Made by a program: the position numbers and the translations under genes | Shown here: piece after piece, positions 18,227 through 26,562 of the stretch | Layout of the letters: each line of letters starts with the position of its first letter | Position numbering within the stretch: position 1 is the first letter of the stretch | The notes under the pieces: model-generated | What the model was told of the DNA's origin: nothing | What the model saw: only the letters and a program-made list of their open reading frames with translations | The model's database searches: none | NCBI RefSeq assembly: GCF_021729155.1 | Contig: NZ_JAJQYA010000038.1 | Span: forward strand, 1-51,111 | DNA: 51,111 nt | From: Membranihabitans marinus | Lineage (GTDB): Bacteria > Bacteroidota > Bacteroidia > Chitinophagales > Saprospiraceae | Reading direction: 5' to 3'

Positions 18227-18443
18227 CCATATACCGTGTTATCACACCACCCCGTAAAGACAGGACTGAAAGATTACCTTAAATTATTAATGTAATTCGT
18301 ATCACTCATCGTGAGGCTATTTTTTTAAAGGAGAATGCCTATTTGTTGGGTTGTTTTTACGTTGTGCAAATATTTATTTGCTATATTGCTCTGATGCCTT
18401 ATGTTAATCATGGGTTATTTGTATATTAATAGCCGCGATTACA

Positions 18444-19568
18444 ATGAAAATTTCCAAAAAATTAATTGTCATGATGAAATTTATATATACCACTGCATTG
18501 TTCTTTACATTTAATGTGGTGGCATTAATTGCTCAAACCAATCACCATACCGAAGACTACCTTTCTCTGAGTTGGGATTATGTGGCTAGCAAAATGCCAG
18601 CAGAGTGGTATAGTTCCGCTCAAGCTCTTGCAGTAGCAGACAATTTGTTGGTGGCGCAAAAAGATGTCGGTGGCTGGCCGAAAAATCAGCCTTTTCACCA
18701 TGAATTCACCGATGAACAGAAGTCTGATTTCTATTCGGGAAAATCCGAAATTGGGGCCACATTTGACAATGGAGCAACCATTACCGAATTGCGTTTTTTG
18801 GCCAAGGTTTTCAGTCATCACAAATACCATGAATATCGAAAAGCTATTGAAAATGGCATAGAATATATTTTGGAGGCACAATACGAAAACGGGGGTTGGC
18901 CTCAGTTTTTTCCCTCTAGGCGTGCAGATGAGGTAACCTATTCTGACCATATCACCTACAACGATAATGCCATGGTGAATATCATGTATTTTTTAAGAGA
19001 TATTATCGAGGACGCTAAAGATTTAAAAGAATTGCGTTTAAATCCATTTGTAAAACGCAGAGTGCAGCAGGCCTATGACTTGGGTATAGAATGTATACTG
19101 AATACACAGATTGTCGACCGCGGCCAACCTACGGTATGGTGCGCTCAGCACGATGCAGTAACCTTGGCTCCAGCCAAAGCCAGAAGCTATGAGTTGGAGT
19201 CGTTTAGTGGGGCCGAATCTATTCGAATTATCAAGTTTTTAATGAGTATCGATCAACCATCAGATAGGATTGTCGCCGCCATAGATGGAGCTATTCAATG
19301 GTTGGAAGATGTTAAAATAGAGGGAGTGAAGGTGGAAAAAATAAGGAATAAGGATGGAGAATTAGATCGATTTGTTTTTAGCGATCCCAATGCCAAACCA
19401 TTATTGGCCAGATTCTATGATTTGAAAACCCGTAAACCTTTTTTCTGCGATAGAGATGGAGTCAAAAAGCACAGGTTAGCTGATATTGGTTATGAGAGAA
19501 GGAATGGCTATAGTTGGTATACTTCCTATCCGAGTGAATTGGTGAGTGAATGGAAAAATAGACCATAA
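18444..19568 (+). CDS. pelA: Pectate lyase, polysaccharide lyase family 10
   Basis: A 374-aa secreted enzyme of the PelA/PL10 type, which cleaves polygalacturonate by beta-elimination. A signal peptide (KFIYTTALFFTFNVVALIA, cut near Gln) precedes an alpha/alpha-type catalytic domain. Visible family segments are KDVGGWPKNQPF, GATFDNGATITELRFLA, YENGGWPQFFP, ITYNDNAMVNIM, WCAQHDAVTLAPAKARSYE and the C-terminal RFYDLKTRKPFFCDRDG...YSWYTSYP. The motifs and length fit PL10 well. It has no T9SS tail, so it is probably periplasmic or exported another way. No SusC/SusD pair or other pectin genes lie nearby, so it is an orphan rather than part of a polysaccharide utilisation locus. It directly follows the repeat region. 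Confidence 0.9.
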   Translation: MKISKKLIVMMKFIYTTALFFTFNVVALIAQTNHHTEDYLSLSWDYVASKMPAEWYSSAQALAVADNLLVAQKDVGGWPKNQPFHHEFTDEQKSDFYSGKSEIGATFDNGATITELRFLAKVFSHHKYHEYRKAIENGIEYILEAQYENGGWPQFFPSRRADEVTYSDHITYNDNAMVNIMYFLRDIIEDAKDLKELRLNPFVKRRVQQAYDLGIECILNTQIVDRGQPTVWCAQHDAVTLAPAKARSYELESFSGAESIRIIKFLMSIDQPSDRIVAAIDGAIQWLEDVKIEGVKVEKIRNKDGELDRFVFSDPNAKPLLARFYDLKTRKPFFCDRDGVKKHRLADIGYERRNGYSWYTSYPSELVSEWKNRP

Positions 19569-19694
19569 ATCGGCTAAATATAAGACTATGAAGATCAAAT
19601 GTTGCCTGTATGAGGAAGGAAATGGTGGAATAGGTGATATTTTGAAGTAAATTGTTGTCGTTGAATATTTGTAAGTAAATTAAAATCAGGCGTC

Positions 19695-20045
19695 ATGGCA
19701 TATGATAGGCATTTAGCGGACAAGATTACCTTGTATATGGAACGTAAAAAGGTAAATTTTTATGAAAAAGAAATGATGGGAGGAATAACTTGGATGGTGG
19801 ATGAAAAGATGAGTATTGGCATTTTCAAAGGGGGATTAATGGCTCGGGTAGGTATTGAAAATTTTGATGAATTGGTACAAAAACCAGGTGCTTCACAAAT
19901 GATCAATGGCAGTCGTCCCATGAAAGGATATCTAACTATAACTGAAGAGGGATTTGATATGGATAAAGATTTAGAATTTTGGATCGAAAAATGTCTTGAA
20001 TTTAATCCAAAAGCAAAATCGAGTAAAAAGAAGAAAAAATCCTAA
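19695..20045 (+). CDS. TfoX N-terminal domain protein
   Basis: A 116-aa protein consisting of one TfoX/Sxy N-terminal domain (MAYDRHLADKI...KEMMGGITWMVDEKMSIGIFKGGLMARVG...SRPMKGYLTI) and a Lys/Ser-rich tail ending in a run of lysines. In Enterobacteria the two-domain protein activates competence genes; single-domain forms in Bacteroidota are common and uncharacterised, so a competence role is not implied. It stands as a small gene in the accessory stretch. Confidence 0.85.
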   Translation: MAYDRHLADKITLYMERKKVNFYEKEMMGGITWMVDEKMSIGIFKGGLMARVGIENFDELVQKPGASQMINGSRPMKGYLTITEEGFDMDKDLEFWIEKCLEFNPKAKSSKKKKKS

Positions 20046-20149
20046 TCATTACAATTGACTATGGTGATAGGAATAAAAATATGGGCAGTGACAGGGATTA
20101 AAGGACGTTGTCTACCCACAGAACTGCTTGAAATATCTAGGTGTTAATT

Positions 20150-20650
20150 ATGGAGGAATATAATAAGGCCGATATTCTCGAATATCGACGACAAGTAGAA
20201 GTAGGACAAATTCAAAGAGGGTATAGACAACTTATGGATTATTTGGCGTCTTTAAGAACTGAACTTATCCATCGATATCCCGAAGATTATGTAGTGGGTA
20301 ATTTGTATCAAGGGTATATGGATATGAGTTATTTTTCATTTACCCCTAAGGATTTTAAACCCAAGGGATTGAAATTGGCCATAGTCTTTAACCACAGGGC
20401 TTGGCGATTCGAAGTATGGTTGGTCGCTAGAAATAAAAACTATCAACGCAAATATTGGCAGGACTTAAAAAAACGCAATTTTAATATATTTCCACTCTGT
20501 CTGGATCCTCAACACGCCATTATCCAATATTTCTTGGTGGAAAATCCCAATTTTTCTAAAAAAGATGAATTAACCGATACCATTGATAAGAGCCTCGTAC
20601 TGTTTGTGGAAGAAATACATCACAGTATGGGAGATTTACAACATGGATAA
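20150..20650 (+). CDS. DUF7000-like protein of unknown function
   Basis: A 166-aa soluble protein rich in aromatic and basic residues (GYMDMSYFSFTPKDFKPKGLKLAIVFNHRAWRFEVWL is the most distinctive region, about residues 58-95). It resembles small Bacteroidota/Firmicutes proteins now grouped as DUF7000; I am moderately sure of the family and know no function. The ATG at 20150 was preferred over a GTG at 20141 that adds three residues. The next gene begins 24 nt downstream. Confidence 0.7.
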   Translation: MEEYNKADILEYRRQVEVGQIQRGYRQLMDYLASLRTELIHRYPEDYVVGNLYQGYMDMSYFSFTPKDFKPKGLKLAIVFNHRAWRFEVWLVARNKNYQRKYWQDLKKRNFNIFPLCLDPQHAIIQYFLVENPNFSKKDELTDTIDKSLVLFVEEIHHSMGDLQHG

Positions 20651-20674
20651 GATAATTAGAATAAAAATACAAAT

Positions 20675-21043
20675 ATGAAAAACGCTGTTAATTGGTTTGA
20701 AATACCAGTAAAGGACTTTGATAAAGCAAAAGAATTCTATGAGACAATATTGGGGAAGGAGATGCAGGTGATGGAAATGGCCGGAATGAAGTCGGCTTTT
20801 TTTGCAGCAGATCTCCAAAATGGGATAGGTGGATGTATCGTTCAATCCCAAGGATATGAGCCATCGATGAAAGGTTCTTTAATCTATCTCAATGGGGGAG
20901 AGGATTTGAGTGGCCCACTTTCCAAAGTAGAGGCTGCTGGAGGAGAGGTTTTGCTTCCTAAGACATCGATTGGAGCCAACGGTTTTATGGCTCATTTTAA
21001 AGATTGTGAGGGGAATAAGGTGGGATTACATTCGGAGAAATAG
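20675..21043 (+). CDS. VOC family (glyoxalase-like) protein
   Basis: A 122-aa single vicinal-oxygen-chelate domain: NWFEIPVKDFDKAKEFYETILG at the start, GGCIVQ in the middle and HFKDCEGNKVGLHS at the end. Such proteins include glyoxalase I, extradiol dioxygenases and resistance proteins. The first metal-ligand position (usually His or Gln in the first strand) reads Glu in NWFEIPV, so metal binding is uncertain. Function unassigned. Same strand and close spacing with the DUF7000 gene. Confidence 0.88.
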   Translation: MKNAVNWFEIPVKDFDKAKEFYETILGKEMQVMEMAGMKSAFFAADLQNGIGGCIVQSQGYEPSMKGSLIYLNGGEDLSGPLSKVEAAGGEVLLPKTSIGANGFMAHFKDCEGNKVGLHSEK

Positions 21044-21236
21044 ACTTCGAAGATCTTGGGAATTAGGGCGGACAATGGCATCAATGGGGTATAGGTATAA
21101 ATCAATTGATGATTTATTAACCTATTTTTTAATTATATTTTTTACTACATTTTCGTATAATTATATTTATAAACTCTGAATAGAGTGGGGAGTTATGGAA
21201 TAGACTTTTATAGAAATTGAAGTAAAATATTAGAAT

Positions 21237-21665
21237 ATGACTAGAGATTCCTATTTGGATGCTAGCCAAGAGGCAGGCATTGAATTTTACAGAAGGGGCA
21301 TTAAAGGCGAAGTAGTAATGCTCAATTTATTAAAATTTGCAGAGGTGGCAGATTATAGTCAATCTCCTAAATTGGCAAATCAATCGCCTCGGTCCGGTCA
21401 AGAAGCCTATCAATTGTATATGGATCATACCATGCCATTTTTAGAAAAAGCCGGCAGTGAAGTGTTGTTTTATGGCAAAGCGGGACCTTTTCTCATTGGC
21501 CCAGCAGCAGAAGATTGGGATGCTGTATTGTTGGTGAAACATGCCAGTGTGGCTGCATTTATGGAATTTGCCCAAAACGAGGAATATTTAAAAGGAGTAG
21601 GTCATCGCAATGCTGCGCTCGTCGATTCAAGATTGTTGCCCATTGAGGAATTGTCATTTCCATAA
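21237..21665 (+). CDS. DUF1330 domain protein
   Basis: A 142-aa protein with a ferredoxin-like DUF1330 fold: VVMLNLLKF near residue 25, AYQLYMDHTMPFLEKAGSEVLFYGKA in the middle and WDAVLLVKHASVAAFMEFAQNEEYLKGVGHR towards the C-terminus. These dimeric alpha/beta-barrel proteins resemble small monooxygenases and dehydratases but have no assigned reaction. The 161-bp palindromic element follows 40 nt after its stop. Confidence 0.82.
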   Translation: MTRDSYLDASQEAGIEFYRRGIKGEVVMLNLLKFAEVADYSQSPKLANQSPRSGQEAYQLYMDHTMPFLEKAGSEVLFYGKAGPFLIGPAAEDWDAVLLVKHASVAAFMEFAQNEEYLKGVGHRNAALVDSRLLPIEELSFP

Positions 21666-21705
21666 AACGGCCTTGGATATAATATTTAAGTCAATGCTAG
21701 GTTTA

Positions 21706-21866
21706 ATACGAATTACATTTATAATTGACGGTAATCTTTCGATTTATTAGAAGTTTTACTTCGTTTAAAATACTCGCCGTAGCTACGGCTATGCCTGTGT
21801 TTTTAGCCTCGTCAAACTTCAAATACTCTCAAAATCTTTTCCGTCATTATAAAATGTAATTCGTAT
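21706..21866. repeat. 161-bp element with 26-bp inverted ends
   Basis: The left end ATACGAATTACATTTATAAT... (21706-21731) and the right end ...ATTATAAAATGTAATTCGTAT (21841-21866) are inverted copies with small indels, both ending in GACGG/CCGTC on the inner side. The interior is also loosely self-complementary, around the palindrome GCCGTAGCTACGGC (about 21776-21789), so the whole element could fold as one long hairpin. It resembles a MITE-type non-autonomous element. No ORF inside. Confidence 0.7.
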
Positions 21867-21928
21867 AATACTTTATCGAATACCTATATTTATTTCAAAT
21901 AGTATTATAGAATAGATAGCTAACCGCA

Positions 21929-22741
21929 GTGAAAGAATTTGAATTATTAAGGCATTATTATAAACCGGTTCAGCCTACCATATTGGCCACCGATGAATGG
22001 GTGTCTTACCATGAAATACTGCCTCAGCCCAGTTTGCAAAATTCGATTTATTGTTTTTGGCAGCTCAAGACGACGAAGCCCCTATCTAATCCCTTTGTAT
22101 ATAGAGTGGTCGCCGATGGGTGCATCGATATTTTTTTTGACAATACCTGTCCGGAGGAGAGTTTTGTCATGGGGTTTTGTAAAAAATATACTGCATTTCC
22201 ACTACAGCCTTCCTTTGACTATATAGGGATTCGATTTTTCCCTTCTATGCTGCCTCAAATTTTTAATGTAAATGCATCTGAATGGAGTAATAAAACAGTG
22301 GAATTGGCCAGTGTTTTACCTCAAATTTCAACGGCTTTAAAACAAAGACTTTCTGGAGGTCAGGATTTTGTCGCCGTCACTGAAGCATTGAATCAAATCT
22401 TTTATGAGGCACTGGCGGTAGCCGACCTCAAATACGATATGCGATTCTATGAAGCCCTGCACCTCATCTTAAAGAAATACGGGGTAGTAGAAACCGAATC
22501 CGATCTAAACACCGGCTTAAGTAATCGTCAAATGAGGAGGATTTTTAACCAATATATAGGTACATCACCCAAAACTTTTAGCAAAGTGATCCGGTTTCAA
22601 AATATTCTTCACGCCAAACCTTCTGCTCAAAGTTTAAAGCACAATAAATTGTTTTACGGTTTAGGCTACTATGATCAAGCTCATTTTATCAAGGATTTTA
22701 AAAGTCTATACGGTGTCACTCCTATGCAGGCCTTTCGGTAA
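21929..22741 (+). CDS. AraC family transcriptional regulator
   Basis: A 270-aa protein with an N-terminal DUF6597-like sensing domain (QPSLQNSIYCFWQLKT... VVADGCIDIFF... YIGIRFFPS) and a C-terminal AraC double helix-turn-helix: LSNRQMRRIFNQYIGTSPKTFSKVIRF, then FYGLGYYDQAHFIKDFKSLYGVTPMQAFR. The signature is intact. The GTG at 21929 is the start because no ATG precedes the sensing domain. The effector is unknown; the neighbouring VOC and DUF1330 genes are candidate targets by position only. Confidence 0.88.
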   Translation: MKEFELLRHYYKPVQPTILATDEWVSYHEILPQPSLQNSIYCFWQLKTTKPLSNPFVYRVVADGCIDIFFDNTCPEESFVMGFCKKYTAFPLQPSFDYIGIRFFPSMLPQIFNVNASEWSNKTVELASVLPQISTALKQRLSGGQDFVAVTEALNQIFYEALAVADLKYDMRFYEALHLILKKYGVVETESDLNTGLSNRQMRRIFNQYIGTSPKTFSKVIRFQNILHAKPSAQSLKHNKLFYGLGYYDQAHFIKDFKSLYGVTPMQAFR

Positions 22742-22794
22742 AATGTCCGATTTTTACAATGGTAGACTGATTCCCCCATTTAACTTTGAAGTAT

Positions 22795-22809
22795 AAATGT
22801 ATTTCGTAT
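22795..22809 (+). repeat. Solo copy of the AATGTAATTCGTAT end motif (variant)
   Basis: AAATGTATTTCGTAT differs by one base from the right-end motif at 15184-15198. No partner inverted copy is visible next to it. Confidence 0.5.
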
Positions 22810-22920
22810 AAATCCACCTTGATGGCGGTTTAGGAATTCGATAAGGTTGGATGAATACCAAATGCATTTGGTAAAATAATTGATAATTTAAATTTTATGT
22901 AAAATTAAAACCACTTAAAG

Positions 22921-23304
22921 ATGAAGTTAAATGCAGGAATTGTAACCGAGAAATTAGAAGAAACTAAGAATTTTTATATCAAAGAATTAAATTTTGGGGT
23001 CAGCTTCGAAAATGAGTTCTATTTGCTGTTGCACAATGAAAATAAACAGGCAGAACTCGCTTTTTTAAAACCTCACCATCCCAGTCAACAACCCATTTTT
23101 CAACAACCATTTAGTGGGCAAGGAATGTTCTTGACTATCGAAGTCGACGATGTCGATCGCTATTACCAGAAATTCCAGGAGAGAGGGATTCCCATTGAGG
23201 TGAGTTTGCGCGATGAAGCTTGGGGAGATCGACATTTTTCCATTGTCGATCCCAATGGTATCGGAATTGATATTGTGTCTTATACAGCGCCGGAAGAGAG
23301 CTGA
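22921..23304 (+). CDS. VOC family protein
   Basis: A 127-aa glyoxalase/bleomycin-resistance-type domain: KLNAGIVTEKLEETKNFYIKELNF at the start, MFLTIEVDDVDRYYQKFQERGI in the middle and WGDRHFSIVDPNGIGIDIVSY at the end (the typical DPxGxxxxh C-terminal motif). It is not a close copy of the other VOC gene at 20675. The AraC regulator upstream is on the same strand, 179 nt away. Substrate unknown. Confidence 0.86.
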   Translation: MKLNAGIVTEKLEETKNFYIKELNFGVSFENEFYLLLHNENKQAELAFLKPHHPSQQPIFQQPFSGQGMFLTIEVDDVDRYYQKFQERGIPIEVSLRDEAWGDRHFSIVDPNGIGIDIVSYTAPEES

Positions 23305-24078
23305 ATATAACGATGAATCATTTTAAATATCTTTGATCTTAATTGGGGGAATATTGGAAGGCTGATCAATCGAAGTCCAATATTCCCTCGACTTATAACC
23401 TACACTTTCATTGGTTGTAGTCAGCCTGGTCCAATTAGGACGTAGGGAAAATCTACGGTAAATCTACGGAAAATCTCAAGCTGGCCCAAGGCTAACATTT
23501 ATTTCTTGACCTGGTATAGAGATTAGTGGAAAATCCCGATCCAGCCTTTACCTAACACTCCAATGGATGGAATCATATTATTAGGTTGCTATTCCAGACC
23601 ATAGAATTGGTGGTAATCATTTTTCAACTTGTAGAATTGTAAAATATTGATTAAATTTAGGATTGAAATATTTTTCATCCCAATACTTTATTGCGGTGAG
23701 AGATATCGATCAAATCTATCCCCAATAGACTTATACGAAATACATTTCGTATAGAATACCGTGATCGTGAAGCCGACTCTATATATGTCTCATTCGGTCA
23801 TGTGTTGGATTCATTATCCTCGTAATTTTAATTGGTTATTTTAAGACTTATACCGAAGGTTACGAAGTATACTGAACCATGAACTTTTTGAAGACAAAGT
23901 ATTTTTTATTGCACATTTTACAATGAAGTTGTCCTCGGTGATTTCCATTTTTATATTCTAAAATTTTGGAATTAGTTAAGGGCGAATCTAATAATAAAGG
24001 CATAAGGTATCATTCGTATTAGATGTCCAAGACCGACTTTATTGTAATTATTATATCACTTTAGTAAACATTGACCCA
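23305..24078. other. 774-bp gene-free stretch with a palindrome
   Basis: No convincing ORF or RNA gene. It holds a small tandem repetition (AAATCTACGG, about 23448-23480) and a 22-bp near-perfect palindrome (23732-23753). The rest is unremarkable AT-rich sequence, possibly decayed. Confidence 0.5.
23732..23753. repeat. Palindrome built from the ACGAAATACAT end motif
   Basis: TATACGAAAT-AC-ATTTCGTATA is palindromic apart from the central AC. Each arm matches the outer end of the 161-bp element and of the rloB insert, so it looks like two element ends fused head to head with no interior. Confidence 0.6.
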
Positions 24079-24600
24079 ATGAAGTATGCGACGCAATATT
24101 ATATCAAATTTTTTATCCTAACTGCGGTTAGTTATTTTATCATTTCATGGTTGTTTGACATAGTGCTGGCCAATGAAATAAATTTTTTGGTATTGATGAT
24201 ATCCTCTATCGTTTTTGGAATATTACTATCATTGATATTGGGCTTTGTGTATCAATCAGATATTAAATCATTGAGTATGAAAGATCCAGTGGCCGCAGAA
24301 TTATCTGCCAATCAGGGGCTTCGGATTAGTTCGCATTACAATTTGATGACATTAAAAGAAAAATTGCAATCTAATCCCCTAACTCAGTCCATGAAAATAA
24401 TTGATAACGAGAATGAAATTCAGTTAAAAGTGAAGTCGACATGGAAATCATGGGGTGAAAAGATAAAAATAGATCTTCTAACCCAAAGTGATGAGGGATA
24501 CTTATATCGTTTGACTAATAATTCAAAATGGTATTCTATGGTTAATTTCAATAAAAACTATAAAAACTTTCTCCTATTAAAAGATATTCTTTCTGCATAG
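24079..24600 (+). CDS. Membrane-anchored protein of unknown function
   Basis: A 173-aa protein. Two hydrophobic helices (about residues 10-30 and 35-58) are followed by a ~115-residue soluble part (DIKSLSMKDPVAAELSANQG to the end) with alternating polar/hydrophobic strands. I do not recognise a family and see no catalytic motif. It stands alone between a gene-free stretch and the GGGP synthase gene. Confidence 0.6.
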   Translation: MKYATQYYIKFFILTAVSYFIISWLFDIVLANEINFLVLMISSIVFGILLSLILGFVYQSDIKSLSMKDPVAAELSANQGLRISSHYNLMTLKEKLQSNPLTQSMKIIDNENEIQLKVKSTWKSWGEKIKIDLLTQSDEGYLYRLTNNSKWYSMVNFNKNYKNFLLLKDILSA

Positions 24601-24802
24601 CTTTCGAAGTTGTTTGAATGATATAGATAAATCTGTCTTTGAAATAAAATCCAGATGTCGAGGTTTTATACTGTATCAATATATAATTAGAAAATTGGAA
24701 TTGCAACCATAGTAGACCAAGACCAGTGCAGTGTAATATATCGATATCGAATTTCCTCAATATATATTATAGGGGAGTTATTTTTACAATCACATTTTTA
24801 TC

Positions 24803-24810
24803 TATCTTTG
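24803..24810 (+). promoter_or_regulatory. -7 box TATCTTTG upstream of the GGGP synthase gene
   Basis: An exact TAnnTTTG match 6 nt before the ATG at 24817, implying a nearly leaderless mRNA. No TTG sits 17-21 nt upstream (the sequence is TTATTTTT), so the -33 is weak. It makes the TTG codon at 24808 an unlikely start. Confidence 0.4.
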
Positions 24811-24816
24811 ATTTAT

Positions 24817-25584
24817 ATGAAAAGTAAGATACTGGAAGATTTAAACATGCATAGGCGCAATAATAAAAAGTGCTTTGCTTTGTTGATCGACCCCGATAAA
24901 TTGGGGAGTTCAGATTTAGATTTATTGATCGGTCAAATTAGATTATATCCAGTTGATTATATTTTTATGGGGGGAAGTCTAATGGTTCAAAACAATATGG
25001 ATATTTGTATAGAAAAGATCCAATCTCAACTATCCATTCCCATTATTATATTTCCAGGAGATACCTATCAGCTGTCTCGTCATGCCGATGCCGTCTTATT
25101 GTTGTCCCTAATATCGGGACGCAATCCCGAATTGTTGATTGGTAAGCAGGTTATTGCTGCTCCATATCTGAAGCAGAGCAATCTAGAAATTTTACCGACA
25201 GGATATATGTTGATTGACGGTGGTAAGCCCAATTCTGTATCCTATATGAGCAATACTTTTCCCATCCCGAGAGACAAAGAAGATATAGCGGCCTGTACGG
25301 CACTGGCGGGGGAACAACTGGGTTTGAAGATTATATATCTGGATGCCGGTAGCGGAGCCTTGGACTCCATCCCTGTATCAATGGTTAAGCGAGTGAGACA
25401 AGAAATCGACCTGCCCATCATTGTCGGTGGAGGCATTCGAAGTGCAGAACAAGCCATTGACATCTGTAGAGCCGGAGCTGATATAATTGTAGTAGGCAAT
25501 GCCATTGAAAGTAATCCAGAGTTTTTAAAGGAAATGTCCACTGCGATGGAAATTTTAAACGATAAAATTTCACTACCAAAATAG
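24817..25584 (+). CDS. Geranylgeranylglyceryl phosphate synthase family protein (PcrB-like)
   Basis: A 255-aa TIM-barrel prenyltransferase that joins a prenyl diphosphate to sn-glycerol-1-phosphate. Family motifs visible: LLIDPDKL near residue 25, DYIFMGGSL (about 50), IIIFPGDTYQLSRHADAVLLLSLISGRNPELLIG (about 75-108), then YLDAGSGA, IIVGGGIRS and ADIIVVGNAIE in the phosphate-binding region. Bacteroidota homologues belong to the group that uses longer prenyl donors, but the product here is not determinable. The stop is 3 nt before rsgA, so the two are probably co-transcribed. Confidence 0.92.
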   Translation: MKSKILEDLNMHRRNNKKCFALLIDPDKLGSSDLDLLIGQIRLYPVDYIFMGGSLMVQNNMDICIEKIQSQLSIPIIIFPGDTYQLSRHADAVLLLSLISGRNPELLIGKQVIAAPYLKQSNLEILPTGYMLIDGGKPNSVSYMSNTFPIPRDKEDIAACTALAGEQLGLKIIYLDAGSGALDSIPVSMVKRVRQEIDLPIIVGGGIRSAEQAIDICRAGADIIVVGNAIESNPEFLKEMSTAMEILNDKISLPK

Positions 25585-25587
25585 AAT

Positions 25588-26556
25588 ATGAAGGAGGGTG
25601 TGGTAATAAAATCAACCGGTAGCTGGTATACGGTTTCAGTGAATGAGGAATTGTATCAATGCAGGATAAAAGGGAAGTTTCGATTAGATGGACAAAAATT
25701 GACCAATCCTGTGGCCGTAGGCGATAAGGTAATGATAGAAATAGAGAATGTAGAGGAAGAGAGTGGAGTCATTGTTTCTATTTTGGAACGAAAAAATTAT
25801 ATTTTACGTCAAAGTCCGCGAAAGAAGCATTTTATGCATTTGATGGCGGCCAATATTGACCAAGCCATCCTTATCGTAACTATTAAAAATCCTGAACTAA
25901 AGCCGGGATTTATCGATCGATTTTTATTGGTAACCGAGCCACATAATATACCAGTTGTCATCGTATTCAATAAGTCGGATTTGTATTCTGCTGAAGATTT
26001 AGAGGTCTTGGAAGTCTTGGAAGAAGTCTATCAACAGATCGGATATCAAACCATGGCCGTCTCTGCAAAGACAGGTAATGGAATGGATCAATTGAAGGAA
26101 GCCCTACTGAATAAGACATCGGTGATAAGTGGTCAATCCGGAGTAGGTAAAAGTTCTATTCTCAATTATCTCGCCCCAGAATTGACACTGCGAGAGGGGG
26201 ATTTGTCCGATTATTCGGGCAAAGGTCAACATACTACTACATTTGCAGAGATGTACAGCCCTGATTTCAAAGAAAATACCCATGCGGGCTCTACCAAATT
26301 TATCGATACTCCAGGGATAAAGACCTTGGGATTTAACAACTTAGAGGTTCAGGATGTAGCTCATAATTTTAGAGAGTTTTTTGTTTATTCTCAACAATGT
26401 CGATTTTCGAATTGCGTCCATCGCCAAGAACCGGGTTGTGCCGTTAAAGAAGCCATAGAAAATGGTTATATCTCTGTCATTAGATACGATAATTATTTGG
26501 CCATTTTAGACGAAATAGAAGATCAAAACTATTGGGAGCGACATACCCATTATTGA
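25588..26556 (+). CDS. rsgA: Ribosome small subunit-dependent GTPase A
   Basis: RsgA is a late 30S assembly factor that checks the decoding centre. The 322 aa comprise an N-terminal OB fold (MKEGVVIKSTGSWYTV...), a circularly permuted GTPase domain with G4 FNKSDL before G1 GQSGVGKSSILN, the catalytic loop GKGQHTTT, G3 DTPGIKTLG, and a C-terminal zinc module (CRFSNCVHRQEPGC). All motifs are present in the permuted order diagnostic of the family. It starts 3 nt after the GGGP synthase gene and converges on the flippase gene with a 6-nt gap. Confidence 0.96.
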   Translation: MKEGVVIKSTGSWYTVSVNEELYQCRIKGKFRLDGQKLTNPVAVGDKVMIEIENVEEESGVIVSILERKNYILRQSPRKKHFMHLMAANIDQAILIVTIKNPELKPGFIDRFLLVTEPHNIPVVIVFNKSDLYSAEDLEVLEVLEEVYQQIGYQTMAVSAKTGNGMDQLKEALLNKTSVISGQSGVGKSSILNYLAPELTLREGDLSDYSGKGQHTTTFAEMYSPDFKENTHAGSTKFIDTPGIKTLGFNNLEVQDVAHNFREFFVYSQQCRFSNCVHRQEPGCAVKEAIENGYISVIRYDNYLAILDEIEDQNYWERHTHY

Positions 26557-26562
26557 AAAATC

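Larger units (their letters stand above)
16986..18443. repeat. Gene-free repeat region
   Basis: No credible gene in 1.46 kb. The region contains two versions of a block: an X-type left part plus core (17098-17260 and 17759-17914) followed by a Y-type left part plus core (17311-17440 and 18104-18226). Between X and Y lie 50 nt in the first block and about 190 nt of hairpin repeat in the second. A hairpin cluster (17452-17718) separates the blocks. Short open frames in it follow the repeats and lack any family resemblance. The right end carries AATGTAATTCGTAT (18289-18302). Confidence 0.8.

Noticed and set aside
20970-21179. 69-codon open frame overlapping the VOC gene
   Set aside because: The first part is out of frame within the VOC gene; the tail is AT-rich hydrophobic sequence without support.
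23440-23485. Small tandem repeat AAATCTACGG taken as a possible CRISPR or iteron array
   Set aside because: Only two to three short imperfect units, without regular spacing or adjacent genes that would fit.
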